Assembly (NCBI RefSeq): GCF_013415105.1
Contig: NZ_JACCDF010000001.1
Location: 372,001-436,000 of the forward strand
Source of the DNA: Vreelandella salicampi
GTDB taxonomy: Bacteria; Pseudomonadota; Gammaproteobacteria; Pseudomonadales; Halomonadaceae
Direction of reading: 5' to 3'
Length of the DNA stretch: 64,000 nucleotides
Under the pieces are notes generated by a model. The model did no database searches. It saw nothing but the letters and a program-made list of their open reading frames with translations, and was not told the origin of the DNA. Both the position numbers and the translations under genes were made by a program. Within the stretch, counting starts at the first letter, position 1. The number at the start of each line of letters is the position of its first letter. Of the stretch, positions 19,175 through 28,169 are shown one piece after another.

Positions 19175-19411
19175 ATGAATATCGAGCACCACGATCTAGC
19201 CCACGAGTTCCCCGAGTTGAAAGAACGGATACACGTATTGAAAACTCAGGATGCTCATTTTCATAAACAGTTTGAACGCTACGATACCGTCACTAAGGAC
19301 ATTGAACGTCTCGAAAAGGAAGAAATGCCTGTCTCCGATCCTACGCTTGAGGAGAAAAAGAAAGAGCGTCTTGCGCTAAAAGACGAACTCTACAAAATGC
19401 TAACGAACTAA
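19175..19411 (+). CDS. YdcH/SlyX-like small helical protein (DUF465)
   Basis: A 78-residue highly charged, helical protein. The sequence HEFPELKERIHVLK followed by HFHKQFERYDTVTKDIERLE, and a C-terminal Lys/Glu-rich helix ending LKDELYKML, matches the YdcH (DUF465) family, which has no settled function. A coiled coil is likely across residues 10-75. AGGAG lies seven to eight bases before the ATG. It is single, with its own terminator. Confidence 0.85.
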   Translation: MNIEHHDLAHEFPELKERIHVLKTQDAHFHKQFERYDTVTKDIERLEKEEMPVSDPTLEEKKKERLALKDELYKMLTN

Positions 19412-19430
19412 ACCGTTTTCCGGTGAGTAC

Positions 19431-19472
19431 ACCCCCGAATCATGCCACGCTTTGATTCGGGGGTTCTTCGTT
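19431..19472 (+). terminator. Rho-independent terminator after the ydcH-like gene
   Basis: A 12-bp perfect stem, ACCCCCGAATCA at 19431-19442 with TGATTCGGGGGT at 19453-19464, a 10-base loop, then TCTTCGTT. The T-run is interrupted. Confidence 0.7.
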
Positions 19473-19605
19473 CCAGCACGGCGCAAATAGAAATATTTAT
19501 CCCCCTTTGGCCTTGGTGCCCTATTGTTCGTATTCCTACGTTACGTTTTTTGATTATGATAAAAACGCGCGTCTAGCGCATTTAACCACCCATTAGGAGA
19601 ACGCC

Positions 19606-20736
19606 ATGGCTGGCCTGCTGCCCAACGTCGACCCCGACGGCTTACTCGAGTATTCCGTTGTTTATACTGACCGCTCACTCAACCACATGTCGCAGCAGTT
19701 TCAAGGCGTGATGCGAGATATTTCCGCCACGCTGAAAGAGGTCTACAACGCCCATTCCGCCGTGATTGTCCCCGGCAGCGGCACTTTCGGCATGGAAGCG
19801 GTCGCGCGCCAGTTTGCCACCGATCAAAAAACGCTGGTGATTCGCAACGGGTGGTTTAGCTACCGCTGGACGCAAATCATTGAGATGGGCCGTTTAACCG
19901 ACCAGCACACAGTGTTAAAGGCACGGCGACTCGACCCCAGCGATCCGCACTCCCCCTTCGCGCCGGTGCCCGCCGACGATGTCGCCGCGCGTATTCGTAA
20001 AGAAAAGCCCGCCGTGGTGTTTGCTCCGCAGGTGGAGACCTCGGCCGGGCTGCTTCTGCCGGACGACTATATCCGCACCGTTGCCCAGGCGACCCGTGAC
20101 GTGGGCGGCCTGTTCGTGCTTGATGCGATTGCCGCCGGCACGCTGTGGGTGGATATGCAGGCGCTTGGCGTCGACGTGGTTGTCAGCGCGCCGCAGAAAG
20201 GCTGGAGCGGTTCGCCCTGCTGCGCCATGGTGATGCTCTCTGAACGTGCCACCGAGCGTCTAAAAGACACCCAGAGCAACAGCTTTGCCTGCGATTTAGG
20301 CAAATGGCACAGCATTATGCAGGCCTACGAAAACGGCGGTCACGCTTACCACGCCACCATGCCCACGGATAGCCTGCGCCGCCTTCGCGATATCATGCAA
20401 GAAACACGCGACTACGGTTTTACCAAGGTGAAAGACGAACAGAAAGCGATTGGCCATGACGTCAGGGCCATGCTCCAGCGCCACGGATTTAAAAGCGTTG
20501 CAGCGGAAGGCTTTGCAGCGCCCGGTGTGGTGGTGTGCTACACCGACGACAGCGGCGTGGTGGGCAAACTCGCCCAAGCAGGCGTTCAAGTAGCAGGCGG
20601 GGTGCCGCTAATGTGCGACGAAGGCGATAATTTTCAAACCTTCCGCATTGGGCTTTTCGGCCTCGATAAGCTGCACCACACTAAGCGCAGCGTAGATGCA
20701 CTCGAACGGGCCATCGAGAAAGTCCTATCGCTTTAG
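19606..20736 (+). CDS. Class V aminotransferase (alanine-glyoxylate / serine-pyruvate type)
   Basis: A 376-residue fold-type I PLP enzyme of aminotransferase class V. PGSGTFGMEAVARQ is the cofactor phosphate-binding start, LFVLDAIAAG supplies the Asp that contacts the pyridine nitrogen, and VVVSAPQKGWSGSP carries the PLP lysine. The N-terminus FSPNG-type motif of classical SpaA/AGXT proteins is replaced by YTDRSLNHMSQQF, so the donor/acceptor pair is uncertain. GGAG precedes the ATG at 19606. The gene stands alone between two terminators. Confidence 0.85.
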   Translation: MAGLLPNVDPDGLLEYSVVYTDRSLNHMSQQFQGVMRDISATLKEVYNAHSAVIVPGSGTFGMEAVARQFATDQKTLVIRNGWFSYRWTQIIEMGRLTDQHTVLKARRLDPSDPHSPFAPVPADDVAARIRKEKPAVVFAPQVETSAGLLLPDDYIRTVAQATRDVGGLFVLDAIAAGTLWVDMQALGVDVVVSAPQKGWSGSPCCAMVMLSERATERLKDTQSNSFACDLGKWHSIMQAYENGGHAYHATMPTDSLRRLRDIMQETRDYGFTKVKDEQKAIGHDVRAMLQRHGFKSVAAEGFAAPGVVVCYTDDSGVVGKLAQAGVQVAGGVPLMCDEGDNFQTFRIGLFGLDKLHHTKRSVDALERAIEKVLSL

Positions 20737-20780
20737 TGCTCACGTCAACCAACCGCGCCAGTCAAACATAAAAAATATAA

Positions 20781-20811
20781 AGCGGGATGCATTTAGCATC
20801 CCGCTTTTTTA
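20781..20811 (+). terminator. Rho-independent terminator between the aminotransferase and mrp operon (probably bidirectional)
   Basis: A perfect 10-bp stem, AGCGGGATGC at 20781-20790 with GCATCCCGCT at 20796-20805, loop ATTTA and a T-run to 20810. A-rich sequence on the left also supplies a T-run for minus-strand transcripts of mrpG, which converge here. Confidence 0.88.
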
Positions 20812-20851
20812 TCGTTCATGTTGGTAAGCCCGCGTTGGCAAATAAGAGCGG

Positions 20852-21256
20852 TTAGTCTGGATCCGCATCACGCGGTTGGCGCTTGGCGTTTTCCTGTGTC
20901 TCCATACCGCTTTTAAGCTCGTGCGTTAGTGGGTCGTAGTTGGGGCGCAGCTCATCTTTTACCGTCCCGCTCCAGAGTTTAGAGCCCACAAAGTAACCGG
21001 CGCGACCAATCACATGCGCGGCAACCGGCGCGGTTAAAATAATGAAGACGATGATGGCAAACGCGCGGGCCGCCACGCTCACTTCGGCAAAGTGCATGGC
21101 CACCGCCAGCATCATCAAAATCACGCCCAGAGCGGCCGCTTTTGTGGTCGCGTGCATACGCGTGAGCAGATCGGGCAGGCGCAGCAAACCGACAGCAGCG
21201 AGCAGCATCAATAGCGCGCCAACGATGATCAACGTACCCTTGATAAAATCAATCAT
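20852..21256 (-). CDS. mrpG: Mrp Na+/H+ antiporter subunit G
   Basis: A 134-residue membrane protein of the MrpG/MnhG family with three predicted spans (from IKGTLIIVGALLML) and the family segment LLRLPDLLTRMHATTKAA. A longer frame to 21295 exists, but ATG 21256 follows GAGGAGG and gives the normal N-terminus. The C-terminal 45 residues are hydrophilic and cytoplasmic. It is the last gene of mrpABCDEFG and overlaps mrpF by 8 bases. Confidence 0.94.
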   Translation of the reverse strand: MIDFIKGTLIIVGALLMLLAAVGLLRLPDLLTRMHATTKAAALGVILMMLAVAMHFAEVSVAARAFAIIVFIILTAPVAAHVIGRAGYFVGSKLWSGTVKDELRPNYDPLTHELKSGMETQENAKRQPRDADPD

Positions 21257-21518
21257 CCCGCGGCCCTCCTCGTTCCAGAAAGCGCGCAAAGCCAATGGAA
21301 GCGAGAAAGCCCATCAGGGCAATCACAATCGCCGCATCAAGAAAGCTCGCCACACCTGTTTTGATCGTATAAACCGCCACCAGACCGACAATGGTGGTGG
21401 AAAAAAGCTCCAGTGCCACCACACGATCAGGGAGACTTGGGCCGCGCACAATGCGGACGAACACCAAGATAAGCGCCAAGCTCATGATCACTTGGCTGAT
21501 GAGTATGACGTGATCCAT
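21249..21518 (-). CDS. mrpF: Mrp Na+/H+ antiporter subunit F
   Basis: An 89-residue protein with three likely membrane spans. It contains RIVRGPSLPDRVVALELFST, the MrpF signature, with a membrane-associated Asp known to matter in family members. It is coupled to mrpE by TAATG. It is part of the seven-subunit complex that exchanges cytoplasmic Na+ for external H+. Confidence 0.95.
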   Translation of the reverse strand: MDHVILISQVIMSLALILVFVRIVRGPSLPDRVVALELFSTTIVGLVAVYTIKTGVASFLDAAIVIALMGFLASIGFARFLERGGPRDD

Positions 21519-21991
21519 TAGCGAAATAGCTCCAAGGCCCGGTGCTCCATCTCTTTTAGGTTGCGCCGTAGCTCTTCTTCATCGTCGAGAAACATGGCAT
21601 GGATATACAGCACTTTACGGTCATCAGAAACATCCAGGCTCAGCGTCCCCGGCGTCAGCGAGATCAAGTTGGCCACTAGGGTAATTTCCATTTCTGTTCG
21701 CGCGGCCAGCGGCATGGCAATAACCCCCGGCTGCATATGCCAAGGCGGGGTAATAATATCGAACGCAACGCGTAAGTTCGCTTGAGCCAGTTCTTTAATG
21801 AAGAAGCCAAGAAACCCCAGCATACGCGGTACGCGCGCCGGGTAGCCTTTAAGCGAATCCAGGTGCGGCTCAATCAGTACCAGCGTGATATAGCCAAACA
21901 CCATGCCGACGAGCAGGTTCAGGCCAGAAAAGTCCCCGCTCAGCAACACCCAAGCGAGCCCCAGCAGTAAATTCCAGATGGCACCGGTCAT
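21518..21991 (-). CDS. mrpE: Mrp Na+/H+ antiporter subunit E
   Basis: A 157-residue MrpE/MnhE protein. Hydrophobic N-terminal spans (WNLLLGLAWVLLSGDFSG) are followed by a soluble domain with TLVANLISLTPGTLSLDVSDD, typical of the family. ATG 21991 overlaps the mrpD stop (ATGA). It is needed for assembly of the Mrp complex in studied systems. Confidence 0.95.
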   Translation of the reverse strand: MTGAIWNLLLGLAWVLLSGDFSGLNLLVGMVFGYITLVLIEPHLDSLKGYPARVPRMLGFLGFFIKELAQANLRVAFDIITPPWHMQPGVIAMPLAARTEMEITLVANLISLTPGTLSLDVSDDRKVLYIHAMFLDDEEELRRNLKEMEHRALELFR

Positions 21992-23541
21992 GGGCTTGCC
22001 TCCCCAGCGGCAGATTGCGCCACTTCACCCAAAACGGCTTCAATGTAGCCCGCCGGATGAAATAACTGCTCACCAATGTGGTTCATCACCTGCATAACGG
22101 GCTCTGCAAACACACCGATGAGAAGCGAAAACAGTGCCAAAATCACGACCGGGAGGTACATCATCCATAGGCTTGGCTTAACCAAGCGACCGTCGTCGCC
22201 AGCGGGCGTGGTTTCTTCGGGCACCTCATTGTCATCGGGTAACGATTTCCAAAAGACTTCGTTCCAAATTTTAACCATCGAGTAGAGCGTTATCAGGCTG
22301 ACCCCCAGAGCAACGGCCGTGATGACATAGGCGCCGGCTTCGATACCCGCACGCACAATAACGAACTTGGCAAAAAACCCCGACAGCGGTGGAATGCCTG
22401 CCAGCGAAAACGCTGAGATAAAAAAGGCGACGGCAAGCCAAGGGCGCTCGCGATAAAGCCCGCCCATCTTTTTCAGCTGATAGGTACCTTGCAGCCGATG
22501 GGTGATACCGCTAATTAAGAATAGGTTAGTCTTAACCACGATGTTGTGCACCACGGCAAACACGCCACCGGCGATCGCAAGCGGCGTATAAAGCGCCAGC
22601 CCCAAGATCATGTAGCCAATCTGGCTGACGATATGAAACGACAAAATACGCCGAAACTCATACTGTGCCGCCGCCCCTAGCACGCCGGTCACCATGGTAA
22701 AACCAGCCCCCCACAGCAAGATCGTTTGTACATAACCCATGGACTGATCGAACAGCAACGTAAAGACACGAAACAAGGCATAGACACCCACTTTGGTTAA
22801 AAGCCCGGCGAATAGCGCCGACACCGCCACCGGCGGGGTGTGGTAAGAGGCGGGTAACCAGAAAAACAGCGGGAACGCGGCCGCCTTGATGCCAAAGGCA
22901 ATCATGTACATCACGGCGAGCACTTCCAGCATGCCCTGATGCTCGACTTCATCGAAACGCAGCGCAATATCTGCCATGTTCAGCGTGCCGACGGTGCCGT
23001 ACGTGAGGCCAATAGCGGTGAGGAAAATCACTGAGGCGAGCAGATTCAGGGTGACGTATTTGATCGCCCCTTCCATCTGCGGGCGCTCGCCACCGAGGAT
23101 CAAAAGCGCAAATGAAGAGACCAGCATCACCTCAAACCACACGTAGAGGTTAAAAATATCCCCAGTCAAAAAGCCACCAGCCACACCGGCCAACAACAAG
23201 TGCATCAGCGGATAGTAGCCAAACTTCTCGTGCCCTCGCCCGGTCGTAGCGAGCGAGTAAATACCAATCGCCAACCCGATAATCGCCGTCATCAGTACCA
23301 TGACGGCGCTGAGCATATCGGCGATAAGCGTGATCCCAAACGGTGCCGGCCATCCGCCCATCTGCATCGTAATGTAGTCATCTGAGAGCGTCGCGATAAA
23401 TAGCCACACACTCACCACGAGCAGCCCGATATTGCCGCTGACCGCAATAAAACGCTGCATCGGACGCGAGCGCCAAAAGAGCAGTGAAATGGCCCCGGAA
23501 AGCAAAGGAAGTAGAATAGGGAGAGCGACTTCAGGCCTCAC
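21988..23541 (-). CDS. mrpD: Mrp Na+/H+ antiporter subunit D
   Basis: A 517-residue polytopic protein homologous to the proton-pumping NuoN/NuoM subunits of complex I. A membrane-embedded Lys is in [23 protein letters not shown], the proton-channel core, and a Glu in [18 protein letters not shown]. It starts at GTG 23541, overlapping the mrpC stop (GTGA). The C-terminal tail is soluble and short. Confidence 0.96.
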   Translation of the reverse strand: MRPEVALPILLPLLSGAISLLFWRSRPMQRFIAVSGNIGLLVVSVWLFIATLSDDYITMQMGGWPAPFGITLIADMLSAVMVLMTAIIGLAIGIYSLATTGRGHEKFGYYPLMHLLLAGVAGGFLTGDIFNLYVWFEVMLVSSFALLILGGERPQMEGAIKYVTLNLLASVIFLTAIGLTYGTVGTLNMADIALRFDEVEHQGMLEVLAVMYMIAFGIKAAAFPLFFWLPASYHTPPVAVSALFAGLLTKVGVYALFRVFTLLFDQSMGYVQTILLWGAGFTMVTGVLGAAAQYEFRRILSFHIVSQIGYMILGLALYTPLAIAGGVFAVVHNIVVKTNLFLISGITHRLQGTYQLKKMGGLYRERPWLAVAFFISAFSLAGIPPLSGFFAKFVIVRAGIEAGAYVITAVALGVSLITLYSMVKIWNEVFWKSLPDDNEVPEETTPAGDDGRLVKPSLWMMYLPVVILALFSLLIGVFAEPVMQVMNHIGEQLFHPAGYIEAVLGEVAQSAAGEASP

Positions 23542-23885
23542 GTGTCGGTATCCTTCATCTTATCCAAATCATCGGCCTTAACGATTTCATAGGCTCGCCG
23601 AATCAGCACCACCGCAAACGCCAGCACCCCGAAGGCAATCACAATCGCGGTAAGAACGACGGCTTGCGGGAGAGGGTCGGCTACCTCCCCTATCGGGGCG
23701 GTCATCCCCTTGGGAATCAGCGGTGGCGCGCCTCGGGTCATCCCTGCGGTAGTAAAAATCAACAGATTGGCGGCATTTGAGAGCAGCATCAAACCGATGA
23801 CCAGTTTCACAATTGAGCGCCGCAGCATGAGAAAGATAGCGGTGGCGTATAAAAGCCCTATCCCAATCGCCATTAACGGCTCCAT
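23538..23885 (-). CDS. mrpC: Mrp Na+/H+ antiporter subunit C
   Basis: A 115-residue NuoK-like membrane protein with three spans ([47 protein letters not shown]). GGGGAGG precedes the ATG. A 42-base gap separates it from mrpB, the only real gap within the operon. Its C-terminus is Lys/Asp rich. Confidence 0.95.
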   Translation of the reverse strand: MEPLMAIGIGLLYATAIFLMLRRSIVKLVIGLMLLSNAANLLIFTTAGMTRGAPPLIPKGMTAPIGEVADPLPQAVVLTAIVIAFGVLAFAVVLIRRAYEIVKADDLDKMKDTDT

Positions 23886-23927
23886 AGGCAGCCTCCCCGT
23901 TTTGCTGCGCGTATTTTGGCCTGTGGT

Positions 23928-24359
23928 TTATGGCTCATCTTTATCTACCTCCATGAGCGTCATTACCATCCCCGTCACGGAACCTAGCACCGCCAAATAG
24001 ACACCAATATCGAATATCAGCGGGGTGGAGGCTTTAAAATCGATCACCGGAATCGTCCACCACTGCGCAGTTAAAAAAGGCTGATCGAGAAACCACGCCG
24101 GAAACACCGATATCATCCCCAGTAGCAGCCCAACGCCGATCAAATCGCGCGGGTCGACCATACGCAGTACTTCTTTGGTGGCCGTCACCCCAAACGCAAA
24201 AAGATAAAGTGTAAACGCACCGGCCGCGACCAACCCGGCAATGAAGCCACCACCTGGTTCATCGTGGCCGCGTAAAAGCAAAAACACCGAGAATAAAAGC
24301 TGCAGCGGCATGAGAAAACGCGCCGCCGTATTGAGAATAAGCGTGCCTGACTTAACCAT
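23928..24359 (-). CDS. mrpB: Mrp Na+/H+ antiporter subunit B
   Basis: A 143-residue membrane protein of the MrpB/MnhB family. [22 protein letters not shown] is the family hallmark (HDEPGGGF). Four spans are likely. The start overlaps the mrpA end by 8 bases. A separate mrpB shows that the antiporter is of the seven-gene type, without A-B fusion. Confidence 0.95.
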   Translation of the reverse strand: MVKSGTLILNTAARFLMPLQLLFSVFLLLRGHDEPGGGFIAGLVAAGAFTLYLFAFGVTATKEVLRMVDPRDLIGVGLLLGMISVFPAWFLDQPFLTAQWWTIPVIDFKASTPLIFDIGVYLAVLGSVTGMVMTLMEVDKDEP

Positions 24360-26697
24360 CGTAAGGCTCCTTGGCCGCCGTTTTTTTGCCTTCAGTGACT
24401 GATGGAGGTGATGCGTCGTGGCGAAGTTTTAACATGGCGATGACACCAATCGCGGCAAGCGCGAGCACGAACATCTCACCCAGGGTATCCAGCGCCCGGT
24501 AGTCAACTAAAATGACGTTGACGATATTCAGCCCGTGTCCCAACGGGACGCTGTTTTCCACCATGTAGCCTGAAATCGGCTCAAACTGTTGGATACTCCA
24601 CGCCGTGAGAATCAACAGACAAATCAATATCCCCACGGTGGCTGCCACCAACCCATCGCGAATTCGCTCAAGGCTGGTCGACAGGTTGGAGAACCGCGGT
24701 AAGCGGAAGAGAACCAACACCAACAGAATCACGGTGAGCGTTTCCACCAGCAGTTGGGTAATGCCTAAATCGGGCGCGCTAAAGAGGATAAAAATCATCG
24801 CAATCGAAAAGCCCATCGCGCCGACGGAGACCACTGCCCCCAAGCGAGAACGCGCAATCGCAGCAAACAGCGCCCCCATGGCCATCGTGCCGACCACCAC
24901 CGCTTCGTGAAAGCGCACATCAAACTCAAACGCAATAATCGGGGAATGGCGCACCAGAAGCGACGTGCCCACCAATCCAATCAGCGTCAGCAGCATGACG
25001 AGAATATAATTGCGCATGTAGCCATTTTGCAGCAGCCGCGTTTGCCACTCAGAAAAGCGCACAAACGCTGCCATGATGGCCTCATAGCCGGCTTCCGGAC
25101 CATTTCGCATAATCGGCGCCAGCAACAATAACTTACCGCGCACACGATCCCAGTGCCTGAATAGCCAGTAGCCCAAGCCCAGGCTCACCACCGACATCAC
25201 AAGGGGCAAATTCACCCCATGCCAGAGCGACAAATATGCCTCAACTGGCTCGCCTACAACCGCGGATACCGTGGAGGAGACCAGCCCCGTTAGAAGCGAG
25301 GGCGCCACGCCCAATATTAGCGACAGCCCCGCAAGCAGCGCCGGCCCTATCAGCATGGCAAGCGGCGCCTCATGCGGTACGCGCGGGGTCTGGTGGCGCT
25401 TGCCATAAAACGGGCGTAACGCGACGACGGCCGCCACGGCAATCATCAGAAACGCTGCAGCAAAGGCCAGCACTATCAAAAACCCACGAAAGCGACTCGC
25501 ACCAAGCACGGATTCAAACATCAACTCTTTGCCAATAAAGCCCAGTAGCGGCGGCACACCGGCCAAAGACAACGCGGCAAGCAGTGCTACCCCCGCCGTG
25601 ATTGGCATCAACGGGCGCAAACCGCCCATCACCGTCACGTCTTTGGTGCCGGTTTCGTGATCCAAAATCCCCGCCACCATAAAGAGCGCGCCTTTATACA
25701 ACGAGTGGGCGAGCAAAAAACCCACAAACGCCACTATCGCGCCCTGGGTACCAATGCCGAGTAGCAGCGTCAGCGTGCCCAGCGCCATGATGGTGGAGTA
25801 AGCCAACAGCTTTTTGATGTTGGTAAACTGAATTGCCATAAAGGCACCGGTAAACATGGTCACGCCACCCACCAACGTTAGCGTGTTGACCCAAAGCTCT
25901 GTGCCGCCTAATTCCGGCTGCAGCCGCGCCAAGAGATAAATCCCGGCTTTCACCATGGTCGCCGAGTGAAGGTACGCCGATACAGGCGTTGGCGCCGCCA
26001 TGGCATTGGGCAGCCAGAAGTGAAACGGGAACTGCGCCGATTTGGTAAAAGCGCCAAGAAGCAGACAAATCAGCATGGGCGTGTACAGGGCGTGTTCACG
26101 CAGATCGATATCTAATTCACCAATCTCGTGAAGCGACCAGCTGCCAGATACCACCCCTAAAAGCGTTAACCCTGCCATCAGCGCCAGCCCACCACCAACG
26201 GTCACAAAGAGCCCTTGCCGTGCTGACTTTCTCGCCTCGACATCGCTATGGTTGAAGCCAATCAAGAGGTAGGAGGTAATGCTAGTGAGTTCCCAAAACA
26301 CGAACAGCGTCAATAACCCATCGGCCATCACCAGCCCCAGCATTGACGCCATAAAGGCCATCAACGCGATGTGAAAGCGCGGCAAATCCGGGTGGCCTTT
26401 CAAGTACTCACCGGCATACACCAGTACGCATGCGCCGATGCCGGTAATCAAGAGGCCAAACAGCAGCGATAACCCGTCGAGCAAAAACGACAGGCTGATA
26501 CTCAGCGATGGCACCCAGGCCCACTCCAGCAGCATAGCGCCATCGGCCACGACCGTTGGCGCTTGCAAGAGCAACCAGACCGCTAAAAGCGCTGGAAACA
26601 GGGCCAGCACTGAGCTCGTTCGATCCCCACACCAGCGGTGCAGAAGCGGTGACGCCGCCGCCAGCACAAATCCCAGCAACACGGCCAGTTGAATCAA
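24352..26697 (-). CDS. mrpA: Mrp Na+/H+ antiporter subunit A
   Basis: A 781-residue polytopic protein. The first about 500 residues are NuoL-like, with [52 protein letters not shown] in the proton channel (channel Lys in [13 protein letters not shown]), and [15 protein letters not shown]. The last about 250 residues carry the MrpA-specific region that resembles NuoJ/MbhE-type segments ([20 protein letters not shown]). It is the first gene of mrpABCDEFG; GGAG lies before ATG 26697. Na+ extrusion and alkaline pH tolerance are the known roles and fit a halophile. Confidence 0.96.
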   Translation of the reverse strand: MIQLAVLLGFVLAAASPLLHRWCGDRTSSVLALFPALLAVWLLLQAPTVVADGAMLLEWAWVPSLSISLSFLLDGLSLLFGLLITGIGACVLVYAGEYLKGHPDLPRFHIALMAFMASMLGLVMADGLLTLFVFWELTSITSYLLIGFNHSDVEARKSARQGLFVTVGGGLALMAGLTLLGVVSGSWSLHEIGELDIDLREHALYTPMLICLLLGAFTKSAQFPFHFWLPNAMAAPTPVSAYLHSATMVKAGIYLLARLQPELGGTELWVNTLTLVGGVTMFTGAFMAIQFTNIKKLLAYSTIMALGTLTLLLGIGTQGAIVAFVGFLLAHSLYKGALFMVAGILDHETGTKDVTVMGGLRPLMPITAGVALLAALSLAGVPPLLGFIGKELMFESVLGASRFRGFLIVLAFAAAFLMIAVAAVVALRPFYGKRHQTPRVPHEAPLAMLIGPALLAGLSLILGVAPSLLTGLVSSTVSAVVGEPVEAYLSLWHGVNLPLVMSVVSLGLGYWLFRHWDRVRGKLLLLAPIMRNGPEAGYEAIMAAFVRFSEWQTRLLQNGYMRNYILVMLLTLIGLVGTSLLVRHSPIIAFEFDVRFHEAVVVGTMAMGALFAAIARSRLGAVVSVGAMGFSIAMIFILFSAPDLGITQLLVETLTVILLVLVLFRLPRFSNLSTSLERIRDGLVAATVGILICLLILTAWSIQQFEPISGYMVENSVPLGHGLNIVNVILVDYRALDTLGEMFVLALAAIGVIAMLKLRHDASPPSVTEGKKTAAKEPYDG

Positions 26698-26828
26698 GGG
26701 ACTCTCCTTATGGGCTGCGTACGAGTTAACCCACCTGTAAACTAACGCCTTAGGCCTTATCTGAAAGCCGAGTCGTCATCCTCGTCAAGGCAGAAAAACA
26801 CGGCGCACCCACTTTGTTTGTTGTCCTA

Positions 26829-26858
26829 ATCTATAGCGTTTGTCGCACTCATCTATAG
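26829..26858. repeat. Direct repeat in the mrpA upstream region
   Basis: ATCTATAG occurs at 26829-26836 and again at 26851-26858, a 22-base period, about two helical turns. Both copies lie 130-160 bases upstream of mrpA. Each is also close to a -10-like element on the minus strand (CTATAGAT), so one may be promoter and one operator. Function is unknown. Confidence 0.45.
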
Positions 26859-26913
26859 AGCTAAGCTGTTGTACCAAAAAGTGGTAATGAATTATAGGCA
26901 TAGCAGAAAGGCA

Positions 26914-26939
26914 AACGGCGAGCCATGATGCTCGCCGTT
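26914..26939 (-). terminator. Terminator after hemH
   Basis: A 10-bp perfect stem, AACGGCGAGC at 26914-26923 with GCTCGCCGTT at 26930-26939 and a 6-base loop. Read on the minus strand it is followed by TTTGCCTTT. It lies 28 bases after the hemH stop. Confidence 0.72.
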
Positions 26940-26967
26940 AAGTGCCATACGTTTTGTATCGTGCGAA

Positions 26968-28041
26968 TTAGCCAAGCCAGCCTCGCAGCTCATTGTTAAC
27001 CACTTGCGTCAGCGCTTCGATATGATCATCACGGTCGTTCAAGCAGGGAATGTAGGTGAAGGTTTCACCGCCGGCTTCCATGAAGCTGTCATGGATCTCT
27101 TCCTGGATTTCTTCCAAGGTTTCCACACAGTCCGAGGAGAACGCCGGTGACAATACCGCGATATGCTTATGGCCTTGTTTGGCCAGCTCAGCGACGTGGT
27201 TCACCGTCTGCGGCCCCACCCACTTCTCGGGCCCGAACTGCGACTGAAACGCGGTATCGACCTCTTCTTTGCTAAATCCAAGCTTCTCACGCAGAAGGCG
27301 CGTGGTTTTCTGGCACTGGCAGTGGTAGGGGTCGCCTTCGAGCAAATAGCGCTCCGGTACACCATGATAACTGGCGACGAGTTTGCTCGGCCGCCCGTCT
27401 AAACTGTCATACGCCTCCTGTACCGAGTTCGCCAGCGCCTGAGTGTAAGCGGGGTGCTCATAGTAAGCCGGTACCGTGCGGATATAAGGCTGCCACTTCA
27501 TTTTCATCAGCGTGCGGAAAGCCTGATCATTAGCCGTGGCGGTCGTGGGCGAACCGTACTGCGGATAGAGCGGGAAGAAGACAATACGCTCGCAGCCCTT
27601 CTCTTTCATGCGCGTGAGCACACTTTCCGTCGATGGATTGCCATAGCGCATACAGAAATCGACTTCGACATCATCGCCATAAAGCGCTTTGAGACGTTCG
27701 GTCATTTTTTCCGTCTGTGCGCGGGTGATAGTCAACAGCGGGCTTTCGTCTTTTTCTGTGTTCCAAATGCTTTTATAGGCCTCGCCGGAAGAAAACGGGC
27801 GCTTAGTCAAAATAATTAGCTGTAAAAGCGGCTGCCACTTCCAATTGGCATAATCGACGACGCGCTTGTCGGAAAGAAACTCATTGAGATAGCGGCGCAT
27901 TGACCAGTAGTCGGTATTATCCGGTGTCCCTAAATTCGCCAGCACAACCCCCACTTTTGCTCGCGGGATGGGGGGGTGGTCACTTGGGGCGTTGACCAAG
28001 CGGCCTTCTCCCGGCTGATCCATCGCAACATCTGTGGTCAT
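26968..28041 (-). CDS. hemH: Ferrochelatase
   Basis: A 357-residue ferrochelatase that inserts Fe2+ into protoporphyrin IX, the last step of haem synthesis. The catalytic histidine is in VASYHGVPERYL and the second site segment in LSPAFSSDCVETLEEI. The start VGVVLANLGTPD is typical, but the N-terminus has about 30 extra residues. An upstream in-frame ATG at 28125 lacks a ribosome binding site; ATG 28041 follows GAGGAG. It is divergent from the photolyase gene; known links between haem/porphyrin load and light damage make shared control plausible. Confidence 0.95.
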   Translation of the reverse strand: MTTDVAMDQPGEGRLVNAPSDHPPIPRAKVGVVLANLGTPDNTDYWSMRRYLNEFLSDKRVVDYANWKWQPLLQLIILTKRPFSSGEAYKSIWNTEKDESPLLTITRAQTEKMTERLKALYGDDVEVDFCMRYGNPSTESVLTRMKEKGCERIVFFPLYPQYGSPTTATANDQAFRTLMKMKWQPYIRTVPAYYEHPAYTQALANSVQEAYDSLDGRPSKLVASYHGVPERYLLEGDPYHCQCQKTTRLLREKLGFSKEEVDTAFQSQFGPEKWVGPQTVNHVAELAKQGHKHIAVLSPAFSSDCVETLEEIQEEIHDSFMEAGGETFTYIPCLNDRDDHIEALTQVVNNELRGWLG

Positions 28042-28127
28042 GCAAATCTCCTCTCGCAAACGCGCCACGTGGCCAAACACGTAACTTGTGATGTCATCGT
28101 AACATTTTTCGCAAATAGGCGGCATGA

Positions 28128-28157
28128 AGTTATACTATCAGCACAATTTGTATAACT
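28128..28157. promoter_or_regulatory. Dyad in the hemH-photolyase divergent promoter region
   Basis: AGTTATAC at 28128-28135 and GTATAACT at 28150-28157 form a perfect 8-bp inverted repeat with a 14-base spacer, 12 bases upstream of the photolyase start. The arms contain -10-like hexamers (TATACT on plus, TATAGT on minus). This could be an operator over both promoters; no regulator is encoded nearby. Confidence 0.4.
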
Positions 28158-28169
28158 ATAGGCAAACTT

